This document shows, piece by piece, positions 1 through 9,288 of a stretch of 64,000 nt of DNA. Position numbers and translations under genes: made by a program. Positions within the stretch are counted from its first letter, which is position 1. Each line of letters starts with the position of its first letter. Location of the stretch: the NCBI RefSeq assembly GCF_947039875.1, contig NZ_CAMRAN010000013.1, positions 16,192-80,191 on the forward strand, written 5' to 3'. Under the pieces are notes generated by a model. It was given only the letters and a program-made list of their open reading frames with translations. It was not told the origin of the DNA and ran no database searches. This DNA is from an uncultured Photobacterium sp. (GTDB taxonomy: Bacteria; Pseudomonadota; Gammaproteobacteria; Enterobacterales; Vibrionaceae).

Positions 1-196
1 AAATTCATTGTATTTAACTTAATATTTTGACTGTAATTTAAGCGAAGAGACCTTTTATTCGAGATTTTAGAAGATAAAACCTTGTATAGATAACACGTTT
101 TTAAAAGGTCTATGCTAAGATTCATTCAATTATTTGAAGCTGATTCTAACAGAACGTTTCACGAATCGACCTTTAACCGCTAAGAGTAAACAAATT

Positions 197-907
197 ATGG
201 CTTTTGATTTTTCCAATATGCTCACTGAATTATCAGCGATGCACGTAGATTTGTCGGCGATGCCAACGAGTATCGACATGGGGCACGCGATCTTAGGCGC
301 ATTAGCAGTGATCTTTTTGTTAATGTATCTAATGAAAAAAGGTAAACCTGTTGAGATCGAAAAAATTGTTGAAAAAGAGATTGAAGTAGAAAAAATCGTT
401 GAGATTGAAAAACCCGTCGAGATAATCATTGAGAAGATCGTCGAGAAACCTGTTGAAAAAATTGTTGAAGTAGAAAAAATTGTTGAGAAAATCGTTGAAG
501 TAGAAGTTGAACCTAAACTTAAAACATCAACACCCGATTCAGCTCTCCAGCTACTGTCACTTTTACAACAAGACGCGCGCTTTATTGATTTTATGCAAGA
601 AGATCTTAAAGGCTTTGCCGATGCTGATATTGGTGCCGCTGCTCGTGTTATTCATGAAGGTGGTCAGAAAGTACTTAACGAATACTTTAGTTTCGCACCT
701 GTTCGTACTGAAGAAGAAGAATCACGTATTACCCTACCTCAAGGTTTTAACGCATCTGAAGTACGCTTAACGGGTAACGTAGTTGGTGAAGCACCATTTA
801 ATGGCACTTTAATCCATCGCGGTTGGAAAGTGACAAATGTTAAATTGCCTAAATTGGCAGAAGGCCATGATGTACATATCATCGCAGCCGCTGAGGTAGA
901 ACTATAA
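197..907 (+). CDS. DUF2760 domain membrane-anchored protein
   Basis: A DUF2760-type protein of unknown function, as found next to Hsp70-family genes in Vibrionaceae and Shewanella. I chose the ATG at 197 (236 aa) over a TTG at 134; AAGAG lies about 10 bases upstream. One membrane segment is visible near residues 28-45 (HAILGALAVIFLLMYL). It is followed by roughly 55 residues built almost only of V, E, I and K in repeats such as VEKIVE, then a C-terminal globular domain from about residue 110. The stop overlaps the start of the next gene by one base (TAATG), so the two are translationally coupled. I infer that it is a membrane-tethered partner of the Hsp70 proteins downstream. The family call is from recognition of the C-terminal part. 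Confidence 0.75.
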   Translation: MAFDFSNMLTELSAMHVDLSAMPTSIDMGHAILGALAVIFLLMYLMKKGKPVEIEKIVEKEIEVEKIVEIEKPVEIIIEKIVEKPVEKIVEVEKIVEKIVEVEVEPKLKTSTPDSALQLLSLLQQDARFIDFMQEDLKGFADADIGAAARVIHEGGQKVLNEYFSFAPVRTEEEESRITLPQGFNASEVRLTGNVVGEAPFNGTLIHRGWKVTNVKLPKLAEGHDVHIIAAAEVEL

Positions 908-2742
908 TGCAAGAAACACAGCAACATCGCTACAGCGTGGGTATTGACTTAGGCACAACACATTGTGTGTTGTCTTATATCGATCTTGAAAATGAAAACG
1001 CTGATGTGACAGTAATGGCTATTCCACAATTAACCACGCCTGGTAATGTGGAAGATAAAAACCAATTACCGTCATTTATGTACCAAGCCCATGAATCAGA
1101 ATTAGCTGAAGGTGATACGGCACTTCCTTGGAATGCAAAACCCAATGCTATTGTTGGTGCGATGGCGCGAAATTTAGGTAGTAAGACTCCTATTCGTCTT
1201 ATTTCCAGTGCAAAAAGTTGGCTTTGTCATGGTGGTGTAAACCGTCGCGAAGCATTTTTGCCACTCAATAGCCCAGAAGAAGTCGTTAAAGTATCGCCAT
1301 TAGAAGCAACACAAAAGTACCTTGAGCACATGGCTGATGCGTGGAATTTCCAATATCCTGAAACGCCTATTTGTGATCAAGACGTCACAATCACAGTACC
1401 TGCATCATTTGATCCAGCTGCACGTGAATTGACCGCAGAAGCAGCACGCAATGTTGGCTTTAAGCACCTAACCTTGCTTGAAGAACCACAAGCGGCAGTT
1501 TATAGCTGGATCAAAAATAACGACGAAAACTGGCGTGACCAAGTTGCTGTTGGCGATATCATTCTAGTGATCGATATCGGTGGTGGTACAACAGATTTAT
1601 CGTTAGTTGCTGTTACTGAAGAAGATGGTAATTTAACCCTTAACCGTGTTGCTGTTGGCGATCACATCCTTCTGGGTGGTGATAACATGGATCTTGCTCT
1701 CGCTTATCGCTTAAAGATGAAGCTTGCGCAAGAAGACAAACAATTACAGCCATGGCAAGTACTCGCCATTACTCATGCATGTCGCGACGCTAAAGAAGCA
1801 TTACTGAACGATGCAGAGTTACAATCAATGCCGATTGTTGTTCCTAGCCGTGGCTCTAAACTATTGGGCGGTACGTTACAAACTGAACTGACCCAAGAAG
1901 AAGTGCAACAAACGCTAGTTGAAGGTTTCTTCCCTCAAACAGCAATTGAAGAACTACCAGTACAAACAGCCCGTGGTGCATTAACCCAAATGGGTCTGCC
2001 ATATGCACAAGATGCTGCGGTATCACGCCATGTTGCAGGTTTTTTAAGCCGTCAAAACCAAGCTGTTGAAGAGTTATTTGCACAATATGAACAACAGCAT
2101 GAAGGCTTTATTCGCCCGACGGCTATTTTGTTTAACGGTGGCGTACTTAAATCTTCATTACTATCAGATCGCTTGTTATCAACCATCAATAGGTGGTTAA
2201 CAACGGCTGGTTCAACTGAAGCGAAACTACTTTCAGGTCTTGATCTTGATCTGGCGGTAGCAAGTGGTGCGTCATATTACGGCTCTGTACGTCGTGGTAA
2301 AGGTGTACGTATTCGTGGTGGTATCGCTAGTAGTTACTACGTTGGTATTGAAAGTGCAATGCCAGCAATTCCAGGAATGGAACCGCCATTAGAAGCACTA
2401 TGTGTTGCTCCTTTTGGTATGGAAGAAGGCAGTCAAGCTGATGTACCAAGCCAAGAGTTTGGTTTGATTATCGGCCAGCCAGTACAATTTAAATTCTTTG
2501 GTTCAACGGTACGTCGTGATGATGTTGCAGGTACACACCTTGATTGGTGGCAACCAGAAGAAATGGAACAATTACCGACAATTCAAATGACATTACCTGT
2601 CTCTGAAGGTCGTAGCGCTGGTGAGGTTGTTCCGGTTAAACTTGCCTCGCATGTTACTGAACTGGGTATGTTATGCCTTGAAGCTATCGCGACCGATAAT
2701 GGTCAAAAATGGCAAGTCGAATTTGACGTTCGCGAAGCGTAA
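907..2742 (+). CDS. Hsp70 family protein (first of two)
   Basis: An Hsp70/DnaK-family ATPase of 611 aa, divergent from DnaK. The ATPase motifs are clear: phosphate-1 GIDLGTTH near residue 13, phosphate-2 IDIGGGTTDLS near 224, and the adenosine-type FNGGVLKSS near 408. The C-terminal 150 residues form a short substrate-domain-like part, without the long lid of DnaK. The start overlaps the DUF2760 stop by one base. A strong terminator follows at 2755-2783, so the next Hsp70 gene may also have its own promoter. Substrates are unknown. The pairing with DUF2760 and a second, larger Hsp70 suggests a dedicated chaperone set rather than a housekeeping chaperone. Confidence 0.85.
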   Translation: MQETQQHRYSVGIDLGTTHCVLSYIDLENENADVTVMAIPQLTTPGNVEDKNQLPSFMYQAHESELAEGDTALPWNAKPNAIVGAMARNLGSKTPIRLISSAKSWLCHGGVNRREAFLPLNSPEEVVKVSPLEATQKYLEHMADAWNFQYPETPICDQDVTITVPASFDPAARELTAEAARNVGFKHLTLLEEPQAAVYSWIKNNDENWRDQVAVGDIILVIDIGGGTTDLSLVAVTEEDGNLTLNRVAVGDHILLGGDNMDLALAYRLKMKLAQEDKQLQPWQVLAITHACRDAKEALLNDAELQSMPIVVPSRGSKLLGGTLQTELTQEEVQQTLVEGFFPQTAIEELPVQTARGALTQMGLPYAQDAAVSRHVAGFLSRQNQAVEELFAQYEQQHEGFIRPTAILFNGGVLKSSLLSDRLLSTINRWLTTAGSTEAKLLSGLDLDLAVASGASYYGSVRRGKGVRIRGGIASSYYVGIESAMPAIPGMEPPLEALCVAPFGMEEGSQADVPSQEFGLIIGQPVQFKFFGSTVRRDDVAGTHLDWWQPEEMEQLPTIQMTLPVSEGRSAGEVVPVKLASHVTELGMLCLEAIATDNGQKWQVEFDVREA

Positions 2743-2754
2743 TAACTTATACAG

Positions 2755-2783
2755 CGGCGCACTTTATAGTGCGCCGTTTATTT
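2755..2783 (+). terminator. Intrinsic terminator between the two Hsp70 genes
   Basis: A 9-bp GC-rich stem (CGGCGCACT / AGTGCGCCG) with a TTAT loop is followed by TTTATTTAT. It starts 12 bases after the stop of the first Hsp70 gene. Confidence 0.8.
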
Positions 2784-2902
2784 ATCTGGCCAATGAAACA
2801 TGTCAGCGGGCTATATTCTTCTAATTTTCACCCGAAAAAACTGACACATCAATCGTTTCCCATCAGGCTATTTTCTCATTGCAATTATTTTATGGAGTCA
2901 GC

Positions 2903-5773
2903 ATGCCTTCATCTTCCCCACGTTACCTTGTTGGTATTGATCTTGGTACAACACACACCGTTGTCGCTTATTGTGAAATCACGGATGCGTTAGAAACAAG
3001 CCCAATGCATATTTTTGACATCGACCAATTAATAGCTCCAGGCGAAGTTGCACGTAAGCCTCTCTTGCCCTCATTCCGTTATCATCCAGCGGAAGGTGAA
3101 ATGGACGCCACTCAATTAGTATTACCTTGGAATGCTGAGCCTGTAAACGGTGAAATTCCAAGTGTCATTATTGGTGAATTTGCGCGTGAGTTAGGTGCAA
3201 AAGTTGAAGGTCGCCAAGTTGTCAGTGCGAAAAGTTGGTTATCACATCAACATGTTGATCGTAATGAAGCAATATTACCTTGGTCATCAACGGCCTCAAC
3301 GTCTGATGTAAAGAAAGTCTCGCCCGTTATTGCTAGTGCAAGTTACCTTAATCATGTCCGCCAAGCGTGGGACTATCATCATAAAAATGACAAACTTGCC
3401 CAACAAGAAGTGGTCATTACCGTTCCGGCCTCTTTTGATGAGTCAGCACGCGCACTGACACTAGAAGCTGCAGAATTGGCAGGATTAAAGAAAGTATTAC
3501 TACTGGAAGAGCCACAAGCGGTGTGTTACGACTGGTATGCCCAAAACCGTCAACAAGCTGATGAATTATTAAAAGACATTCCATTATTGATGGTGTGCGA
3601 TGTCGGCGGTGGTACTACCGATTTAAGTTTAATCAAAGTCGGCACTGATGAAGGTAAATTGACCCTTGATCGTATTGGGGTTGGCGATCACTTAATGTTA
3701 GGCGGCGATAATCTCGATTTAGCATTAGCACACGTTGCCGAACAACGATTACATGGCGAATCTAAAAAACTCAGCCCTGCCGCGTTATCAAAGCTAATTC
3801 AGCAAACGCGAAAAGTGAAAGAAAAGTTATTATCAGGTAATGCGCCAGATAACGCCAAAGTAACCATGCTAGGCAGTGGCTCACGTTTGATTGGTGGTGC
3901 TAAAAGTATTGAGCTAAACCGTGAAGAAGTGCATAGCATCGCCCTTGATGGCTTTTTCCCTATCACCGCATTTACAGATCAACCGAACCAACGTCAAGCA
4001 GCGATGGTTGAGTTTGGACTTCCCTATGCAGCGGATCCAGCTATCAGTAAGCATGTAGCACAATTTATTGATCTGCATGACAATGTCTGTCGTGAAGCGT
4101 TTAATGATTTTAACCTGCATCACCCTGATTCAATCATTATTAGTGATGATCAACCTGCAATTCCAGTTGCCGTACTGCTCAATGGTGGTGTGTTTAACAG
4201 CCCCCTACTGTCAGCACGTACGCTAGATATTATTTCTCGCTGGCGCGGTGCTCCAGTTACTGAACTTAAAAACCTCCACCCTGATTTAGCGGTTGCCTTT
4301 GGCGCTGTTGCTTATGCCAAAGCACGTCATGGCGCACAACTCAAAATTGGTGGTGGTTCTGCCCGTTCATTTTTCCTCACTATTGGTGAAAACAAAGGTA
4401 CCAAGCAAGGAATTTGTTTATTACCAAAGGGAATTGAAGAAGGTGTCGAAATTACGCTAACTCACCGTAAATTTGCATTAACATTAGGTGAGCCAGTACG
4501 ATTTAACTTAGTTTCCTCAACGAATGATAAGCATCACGATGTTGGTGAACTGATTGAAATCGTCGGTGATGGTTATATTAGCCTGCCGCCGTTCATTGCA
4601 ACCTTAGACAGTGATCGTGATCGTGACCTACTGGCTGCGAACCAAAAAGATCGTGAAGAAGTAACCCTAGCTTGCCAGCTAACTGAAGTAGGCACCCTGC
4701 AAATTGAAGCAGTTAGCCTTAATGATAATGGCAAACGTTGGAAAGTTGAATTTGCTATTCGTAAAGACTTAGCCCGATTAAATCGTACTAACAATGACAG
4801 TGATAGCACGCTTGCAGAAAGTGAACTTCCAGCACGCATGCCTGATGCCATTGATGCGATTAAAAAAGTCTTTGGTGGCACTAAAGCCGCAGATAATAAA
4901 GCAGTAAAAACATTACGTAATGATCTTGATAAAATCTTGGGCAAACGTGACGCATGGGAAACGCCATGTTTACGTGAACTAGCAAATGCGTTACTTGATA
5001 GTAAGAAACGTCGTCGACGCTCTGATCTTCATGAACGTAATTGGTTAAAACTTACGGGCTTTACTATGCGTCCAGGCTTTGGCTATCCTGCGGATGAATA
5101 TCGTATGGAGCAGATCTGGCAGTTATATCAACACGGGATTCAATTTGATACCAATACTCAAACTTGGTGTGATTGGTGGATATTCTGGCGTCGTGTCGCT
5201 GGTGGCTTATCGCAAGAACAACAGCTTGTTATCTATAAAGACATCGCTAAATACATTACGCCTGGCGCAAGTCGTAACGCTAAGCTTAATAAAGAGCTCC
5301 AAGAACGTAGCTACGAAGACATGGTACGCTTAGCGGCTTCTTTAGAGCACTTACCGTTTGATAAGAAGCTACAGCTGATTGAGTGGTTATTTGGTCGTTT
5401 ACAGAAAACCCAATATGCACAAGCACATTGGTGGGCTATTGGCCGCATTGCAACACGTTCACCTTTCTATGGCAGTGTTCATAACCTATTGTCAGCTGAG
5501 CATGTCTCTTACTGCTTACCAGAACTAATGAATTATGATTGGCGTAAAGAGTCATACATTGGTTTTGCTGCAGTAATGATGACGCGTATGACAGGCGATC
5601 GCACACTAGACATTAGCGATGAACTACGCCAACAAGTCATTACTAAGTTAAAACAAAGCAAAGCCCCTGATAGTTGGATCGAAATGGTATCTGAGGTCAA
5701 AATATTGACAGAAGCAGAAACCAAACGCGTATTTGGTGATGCGTTGCCCAATGGATTACGCCTTATTGGGTAA
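2903..5773 (+). CDS. Large Hsp70 family protein with DUF3731-type C-terminus
   Basis: An Hsp70-family protein of 956 aa when started at the ATG at 2903, which has GGAG five bases upstream; a TTG at 2879 is less likely. The N-terminal 600 residues match the preceding gene in layout: GIDLGTTHTVVAY near residue 12, CDVGGGTTDLS near 232 and LNGGVFNSPLL near 425. The last ~300 residues are an extra domain rich in Trp and basic residues that is absent from DnaK and resembles DUF3731. The two Hsp70 copies are clearly paralogous but have diverged strongly. Function is unknown; it probably works with the DUF2760 protein and the shorter Hsp70. Confidence 0.85.
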   Translation: MPSSSPRYLVGIDLGTTHTVVAYCEITDALETSPMHIFDIDQLIAPGEVARKPLLPSFRYHPAEGEMDATQLVLPWNAEPVNGEIPSVIIGEFARELGAKVEGRQVVSAKSWLSHQHVDRNEAILPWSSTASTSDVKKVSPVIASASYLNHVRQAWDYHHKNDKLAQQEVVITVPASFDESARALTLEAAELAGLKKVLLLEEPQAVCYDWYAQNRQQADELLKDIPLLMVCDVGGGTTDLSLIKVGTDEGKLTLDRIGVGDHLMLGGDNLDLALAHVAEQRLHGESKKLSPAALSKLIQQTRKVKEKLLSGNAPDNAKVTMLGSGSRLIGGAKSIELNREEVHSIALDGFFPITAFTDQPNQRQAAMVEFGLPYAADPAISKHVAQFIDLHDNVCREAFNDFNLHHPDSIIISDDQPAIPVAVLLNGGVFNSPLLSARTLDIISRWRGAPVTELKNLHPDLAVAFGAVAYAKARHGAQLKIGGGSARSFFLTIGENKGTKQGICLLPKGIEEGVEITLTHRKFALTLGEPVRFNLVSSTNDKHHDVGELIEIVGDGYISLPPFIATLDSDRDRDLLAANQKDREEVTLACQLTEVGTLQIEAVSLNDNGKRWKVEFAIRKDLARLNRTNNDSDSTLAESELPARMPDAIDAIKKVFGGTKAADNKAVKTLRNDLDKILGKRDAWETPCLRELANALLDSKKRRRRSDLHERNWLKLTGFTMRPGFGYPADEYRMEQIWQLYQHGIQFDTNTQTWCDWWIFWRRVAGGLSQEQQLVIYKDIAKYITPGASRNAKLNKELQERSYEDMVRLAASLEHLPFDKKLQLIEWLFGRLQKTQYAQAHWWAIGRIATRSPFYGSVHNLLSAEHVSYCLPELMNYDWRKESYIGFAAVMMTRMTGDRTLDISDELRQQVITKLKQSKAPDSWIEMVSEVKILTEAETKRVFGDALPNGLRLIG

Positions 5774-5790
5774 TTAACTTAAAACAATAC

Positions 5791-5822
5791 AATAAAGGGA
5801 GGTTCAGCCTCCCTTTATTTTA
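5791..5822 (+). terminator. Terminator of the DUF2760-Hsp70 operon
   Basis: A 12-bp perfect stem, AATAAAGGGAGG with CCTCCCTTTATT, has a 5-base loop and a short T-rich tail. It begins 18 bases after the stop of the large Hsp70 gene. Confidence 0.85.
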
Positions 5823-6104
5823 CTGCATATATTCAATCTAATATTCCTTATTTAAAAACAAGATGAAATTAACTACTTTTTGATTAAAAACAGAAGCTTT
5901 TTATTTTAAGTTTCTATTTTTAATGCGAAATTAAACCATAATAATAATTCTATTAATCTTCTGTTAAGGTTCACATTGCTATTGTCTTGCTAACAGCATT
6001 TGTTTACTTGTTATATATCTAACAAGTCGACCGTTTTTCAAGCATTGAGTGGACGAATTGGAAAGACCATTATCCCGCTCTTAAAAATTAAAATAGGCAA
6101 GACT
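5823..6104. other. AT-rich intergenic region upstream of the TrfB-like gene
   Basis: About 280 bases between the Hsp70 terminator and the small DNA-binding protein. It is very AT-rich and presumably holds that gene's promoter. An open frame runs through it from a TTG at 6000, but its composition and lack of an SD make it unlikely to be coding upstream of 6105. Confidence 0.4.
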
Positions 6105-6308
6105 ATGACAAATACACAATATGATTTAATCGCACAACGTATCTTTAAATCAGAAAACCAACGCGTTGCTGTTGCTGCAGTCGTGTTTGATGGGCTATCA
6201 AGCTACGAAGCAGAGAAGCGTTATGAGCTACCAAAAGGCACACTATCTCGCAACGTTCGTAAATATAAAAATGAAGTACAATACATTGAGTCTGTTTCTG
6301 CAGCTTAA
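6105..6308 (+). CDS. Small TrfB/KorA-like DNA-binding protein
   Basis: A 67-aa protein whose middle (residues 20-52, VAVAAVVFDGLSSYEAEKRY then LPKGTLSRNVRKY) looks like a helix-turn-helix of the TrfB/KorA type, small repressors known mainly from IncP plasmids. I chose the ATG at 6105; the longer frame from TTG 6000 lacks an SD. The gene stands alone, with a bidirectional terminator behind it. It is probably a transcription regulator, but nothing in the neighbourhood identifies its target. Confidence 0.6.
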   Translation: MTNTQYDLIAQRIFKSENQRVAVAAVVFDGLSSYEAEKRYELPKGTLSRNVRKYKNEVQYIESVSAA

Positions 6309-6391
6309 TTGTTAAATATATTATTTATAACTGTTCCAATATACTTAGGTATATATAAAATAAAATAATCATCCTCAGTTATAAGTTAAAT

Positions 6392-6423
6392 AAAAGAGAA
6401 TGTAGCTCTACATTCTCTTTTTT
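6392..6423. terminator. Bidirectional terminator
   Basis: A stem of about 13 bp (AAAAGAGAATGTA with TACATTCTCTTTT) closes on a GCTC loop and is flanked by A and T runs. It separates the TrfB-like gene from the convergent ABC permease. Confidence 0.8.
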
Positions 6424-6450
6424 AATAACATTAATAATAATATTTCAAAT

Positions 6451-7281
6451 TTAATCACCGCTTCTTAAATAAACACTTGTCTTAAATAGACCTACCGCAG
6501 CAATTAATAACCCTAATAATGTTATCGTTCCTATACTTACTAATGTATGCCAAGGCTGATCACTGGTTAAAATATTAAATGCCAAATTACTGACGCTGTT
6601 TAACCACCCCCCTATTGCCATTGAATCAAACAACATGTAACTAATGAACTTAATGAGTGTTATTGCAACAAACAACACTAACAATGGGTGCTCTGTTAAC
6701 TGAGAAGCACAAAAAATTATGCAGGCAATCGGCAATAACGCTAAACTCATTGCCGCCATCATTGAGATAAACTGACTCCAGTGCAATACAATAGCAACAA
6801 AAGAAAGTGAATTCTCAGCCAGCATATCTGCAGGCATCATCCACATAGCAACAAGCCATACAGCAACATCCACAAACAATAAGAATAATGATGAAAGTAA
6901 TGGAATAACGACAAGTGCGACCAATAACTTAATCGCTATTGCTTTACTATCACTCACGGGCATTGAATGCCAAAAAGCCAACGTGCCTTCTTTACGTTCT
7001 TTTGCAAGCGCTCGCGCTGAATAAGTAAAAAAACTCAGCAATGAAATAATACCAGCAATGAAAAAAGAGACCGATCCGACAACACCTGCAAATGATGAGG
7101 CGACAATTGGCGGTTGCCAACCATCAATATTATTCATCTGAATATTAAAAGAGAAATCATTAATATTACTTAAAACCATAACCACTAATAGCGTTGCAAA
7201 TAACGCTAAAAATAGGGGTAACCGTATAATTATTTTATGCTCTAATAATTCATTTCTTACTAAGGTATAACTCTGTTTCAT
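6451..7281 (-). CDS. ABC-2 type transporter permease
   Basis: A 276-aa integral membrane protein with about six hydrophobic segments, the ABC-2 permease layout. A charged stretch after the second segment (ARALAKERKEGTLAFWHSMP) is typical of ABC-2 permeases, where it contacts the ATPase. Its ATG overlaps the stop of the ATPase gene by 4 bases (ATGA), so the two are co-translated. The pair resembles YtrBC-like exporters or the resistance and bacteriocin exporters of Gram-negative bacteria; the substrate is unknown. Confidence 0.8.
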   Translation of the reverse strand: MKQSYTLVRNELLEHKIIIRLPLFLALFATLLVVMVLSNINDFSFNIQMNNIDGWQPPIVASSFAGVVGSVSFFIAGIISLLSFFTYSARALAKERKEGTLAFWHSMPVSDSKAIAIKLLVALVVIPLLSSLFLLFVDVAVWLVAMWMMPADMLAENSLSFVAIVLHWSQFISMMAAMSLALLPIACIIFCASQLTEHPLLVLFVAITLIKFISYMLFDSMAIGGWLNSVSNLAFNILTSDQPWHTLVSIGTITLLGLLIAAVGLFKTSVYLRSGD

Positions 7282-8153
7282 TGTACGGTCTCCTGCTGTT
7301 TCGCTAAAAATATATCAGCAAGGCTGGGTTGGCTAATATCACCTAACAATGCCAATTGAGAAATATCAGCATCTTCAAATAACAATCGATATTGGCCTAA
7401 TTGACAATTAACCGTTAGTGGGTTGAGTTGTTTGGCAGCGGTAATATGTTCATCATTCACCGATAAAATAGTAAATTCGCTCGCTAATGAAGATAGTGGC
7501 GCTTGTAATACCGCTTGGCCATTTTTAAGTACTAAAACATCTGTCAGCAAATGTGCAATCTCATTCACTTCATGGCTCGCTATGATTAATGCTCGCTCAC
7601 CTTCTGCAAACCATGCCATCAAGGTACGATAAAATGTCGAACGATACATAAGATCAAGCCCTAATGTCGGTTCATCTAAAATAAGCACATTGACGTTCGT
7701 TGCCATCACCAACGCCAAATGTAACTGCACTTTCATACCTTTTGATAAGGCTTTTATTTTACTATTAAGCTTAATCTTAGTTTGCGCTAAATACTGAACC
7801 ATCTTTTGTTGTTCAAAACGCGGATGGACACCCATGGTATATGCCATTAATTGCTTTACTGTCATCCATTCAGGTAAAGACTCAGCATCAGAAATATAAG
7901 CAAGATGTTTAACTATTTTGTCGCGATTTTTTTCAGGCGATAAATTAAAAATACTCAATGCGCCGGTACAACTATGCATACCCAGCAAAGTTTTAATTAA
8001 GGTTGATTTACCTGCACCATTATGGCCAAGTAAACCAAGGACTTGCCCACTAGATAAACTAAAGCTAATGTTTTCTAATGCTTTTTTATCATGATAAGAC
8101 TTAGTAATGTGTTGAGCTTTAATAAAAGGTTCATCACAGTTTATATTACTCAC
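7278..8153 (-). CDS. ABC transporter ATP-binding protein
   Basis: A 291-aa ABC ATPase. Walker A GHNGAGKST is near residue 43, the signature region is the degenerate LSKGMKVQ near 137, Walker B LILDEPTLGLD near 156, and the switch His is in IIASHE. The start is GTG at 8153 with AAGGA six bases upstream; the nearby ATG runs at once into a stop. The last ~80 residues are an extra C-terminal part seen in exporter ATPases of this class. It powers the permease encoded immediately downstream. Confidence 0.88.
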   Translation of the reverse strand: MSNINCDEPFIKAQHITKSYHDKKALENISFSLSSGQVLGLLGHNGAGKSTLIKTLLGMHSCTGALSIFNLSPEKNRDKIVKHLAYISDAESLPEWMTVKQLMAYTMGVHPRFEQQKMVQYLAQTKIKLNSKIKALSKGMKVQLHLALVMATNVNVLILDEPTLGLDLMYRSTFYRTLMAWFAEGERALIIASHEVNEIAHLLTDVLVLKNGQAVLQAPLSSLASEFTILSVNDEHITAAKQLNPLTVNCQLGQYRLLFEDADISQLALLGDISQPSLADIFLAKQQETVQ

Positions 8154-8512
8154 ATGGAATCCTTAGTAGCCACTAAATTGAAATAATATTTATTAATAAC
8201 ACAAACAAATTGCTTTATAAATTGATGGCTTACAAAATAGCACCTTTAAAATAAAACAACGTTTAATTATAAGGCACCAATAAACGACAATAATACGAGC
8301 TTAATAATGAAAAATAAGGCGAGAGTATACAGAACTACTATAACTAGCTCTGTATACTGAATAAGTGGTTAATATAAAAATGTAACTTACTATATTAAAA
8401 TAAGAAGGCTGTAATCGAAATTACCAATAAATATAGTATTAAAACATTGGCAGTATAAACATAATTATATTGCAATAACTAAACATTTAAGTTTAATCAT
8501 TGATTTATATCG
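8154..8512. other. Intergenic region upstream of the ABC operon
   Basis: About 360 AT-rich bases without a credible gene. It contains a 10-bp inverted repeat at 8324-8358, listed separately, and presumably the ABC operon promoter. Confidence 0.5.
8324..8358. promoter_or_regulatory. 10-bp inverted repeat, candidate operator
   Basis: AGTATACAGA at 8324-8333 and its exact reverse complement TCTGTATACT at 8349-8358, separated by 15 bases. Each half holds the GTATAC palindrome. There is no T tract, which argues against a terminator. It could be a binding site for a GntR-type regulator of the ABC pair, but no such regulator gene is adjacent. Confidence 0.35.
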
Positions 8513-8827
8513 CTATTCAGCTTGATTAGGTAAATTTTCAATAACAAGATCGTGTGGTGACACATCATCTTTTTCCATCATCGCTAAAATCTCAATCATA
8601 CGGGAATGACGTGATTCTTGTTTAAACTCATGTAGAACAGCAATCAGGTTATTTATTTTTTGTAGGGGGATACGCTTGATTACTGCTTTTTGGCGACCTG
8701 GTACTTCATCAGCAAAATCAATTAAAATTTGACGATAGTCAACACGAGCTTCCTTTGCCTCACCTGTTGCTTCTACACTTTTTAACATCGCACTGAGCGC
8801 TTTTTCTGCAGCTGCGAAACTGTCCAT
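8513..8827 (-). CDS. Hypothetical protein, 104 aa
   Basis: Not recognised. I chose the ATG at 8827, preceded closely by GAGG; a longer frame to 8881 begins with a hydrophobic, poorly coding stretch. The protein is predicted to be helical, with a charged N-terminal half (AAEKALSAMLKSVEATGEAK) and a second basic helix (GRQKAVIKRIPLQKINN). It has no signal peptide or membrane segment. It stands alone between the ABC operon and the RNase T2 gene. Confidence 0.6.
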   Translation of the reverse strand: MDSFAAAEKALSAMLKSVEATGEAKEARVDYRQILIDFADEVPGRQKAVIKRIPLQKINNLIAVLHEFKQESRHSRMIEILAMMEKDDVSPHDLVIENLPNQAE

Positions 8828-8881
8828 TAATAACCTCGGATAATAATACAAATTTGCTTTGAACATGAAATTGCAAAGCAT

Positions 8882-9288
8882 GCATTGATAAAATGAACAA
8901 CCTTAATATGAAAATTTAACATTGCTCTATATTTAGCTAAATGAAATTAATAACCTCAGATGAATAAATGAGATTGGTGTTTTCCCACCAACACACTTTA
9001 AAGTGATATTTTCACATTAAAGACTCTTTTATTATAATTGATCTTTTCATTTTCGTGTAACAGGGGACGCTACTTCCGTGAATATTACTCTGACTTAGCT
9101 TTATTGTGAACACTAATTTAAAAAAAATCGTCAATTTATTCACTCTAAATTGAATATATGTCCTTTTTGACTCGGTTTCTCGTACAACATCACATATTAT
9201 TATCCAATACTGTATCTAATTCCTCTTAATAAAAGAGGAATAATCAACTATAGTTAGCCCAAATTTATCATTTCATAATAGGCAAACT
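8882..9288. other. Intergenic region
   Basis: About 400 AT-rich bases between divergent genes. A weak imperfect hairpin lies near 8993-9020 (CTTTAAAGTGA with TCACATTAAAG). I see no small gene here; it presumably holds the RNase T2 promoter. Confidence 0.4.
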
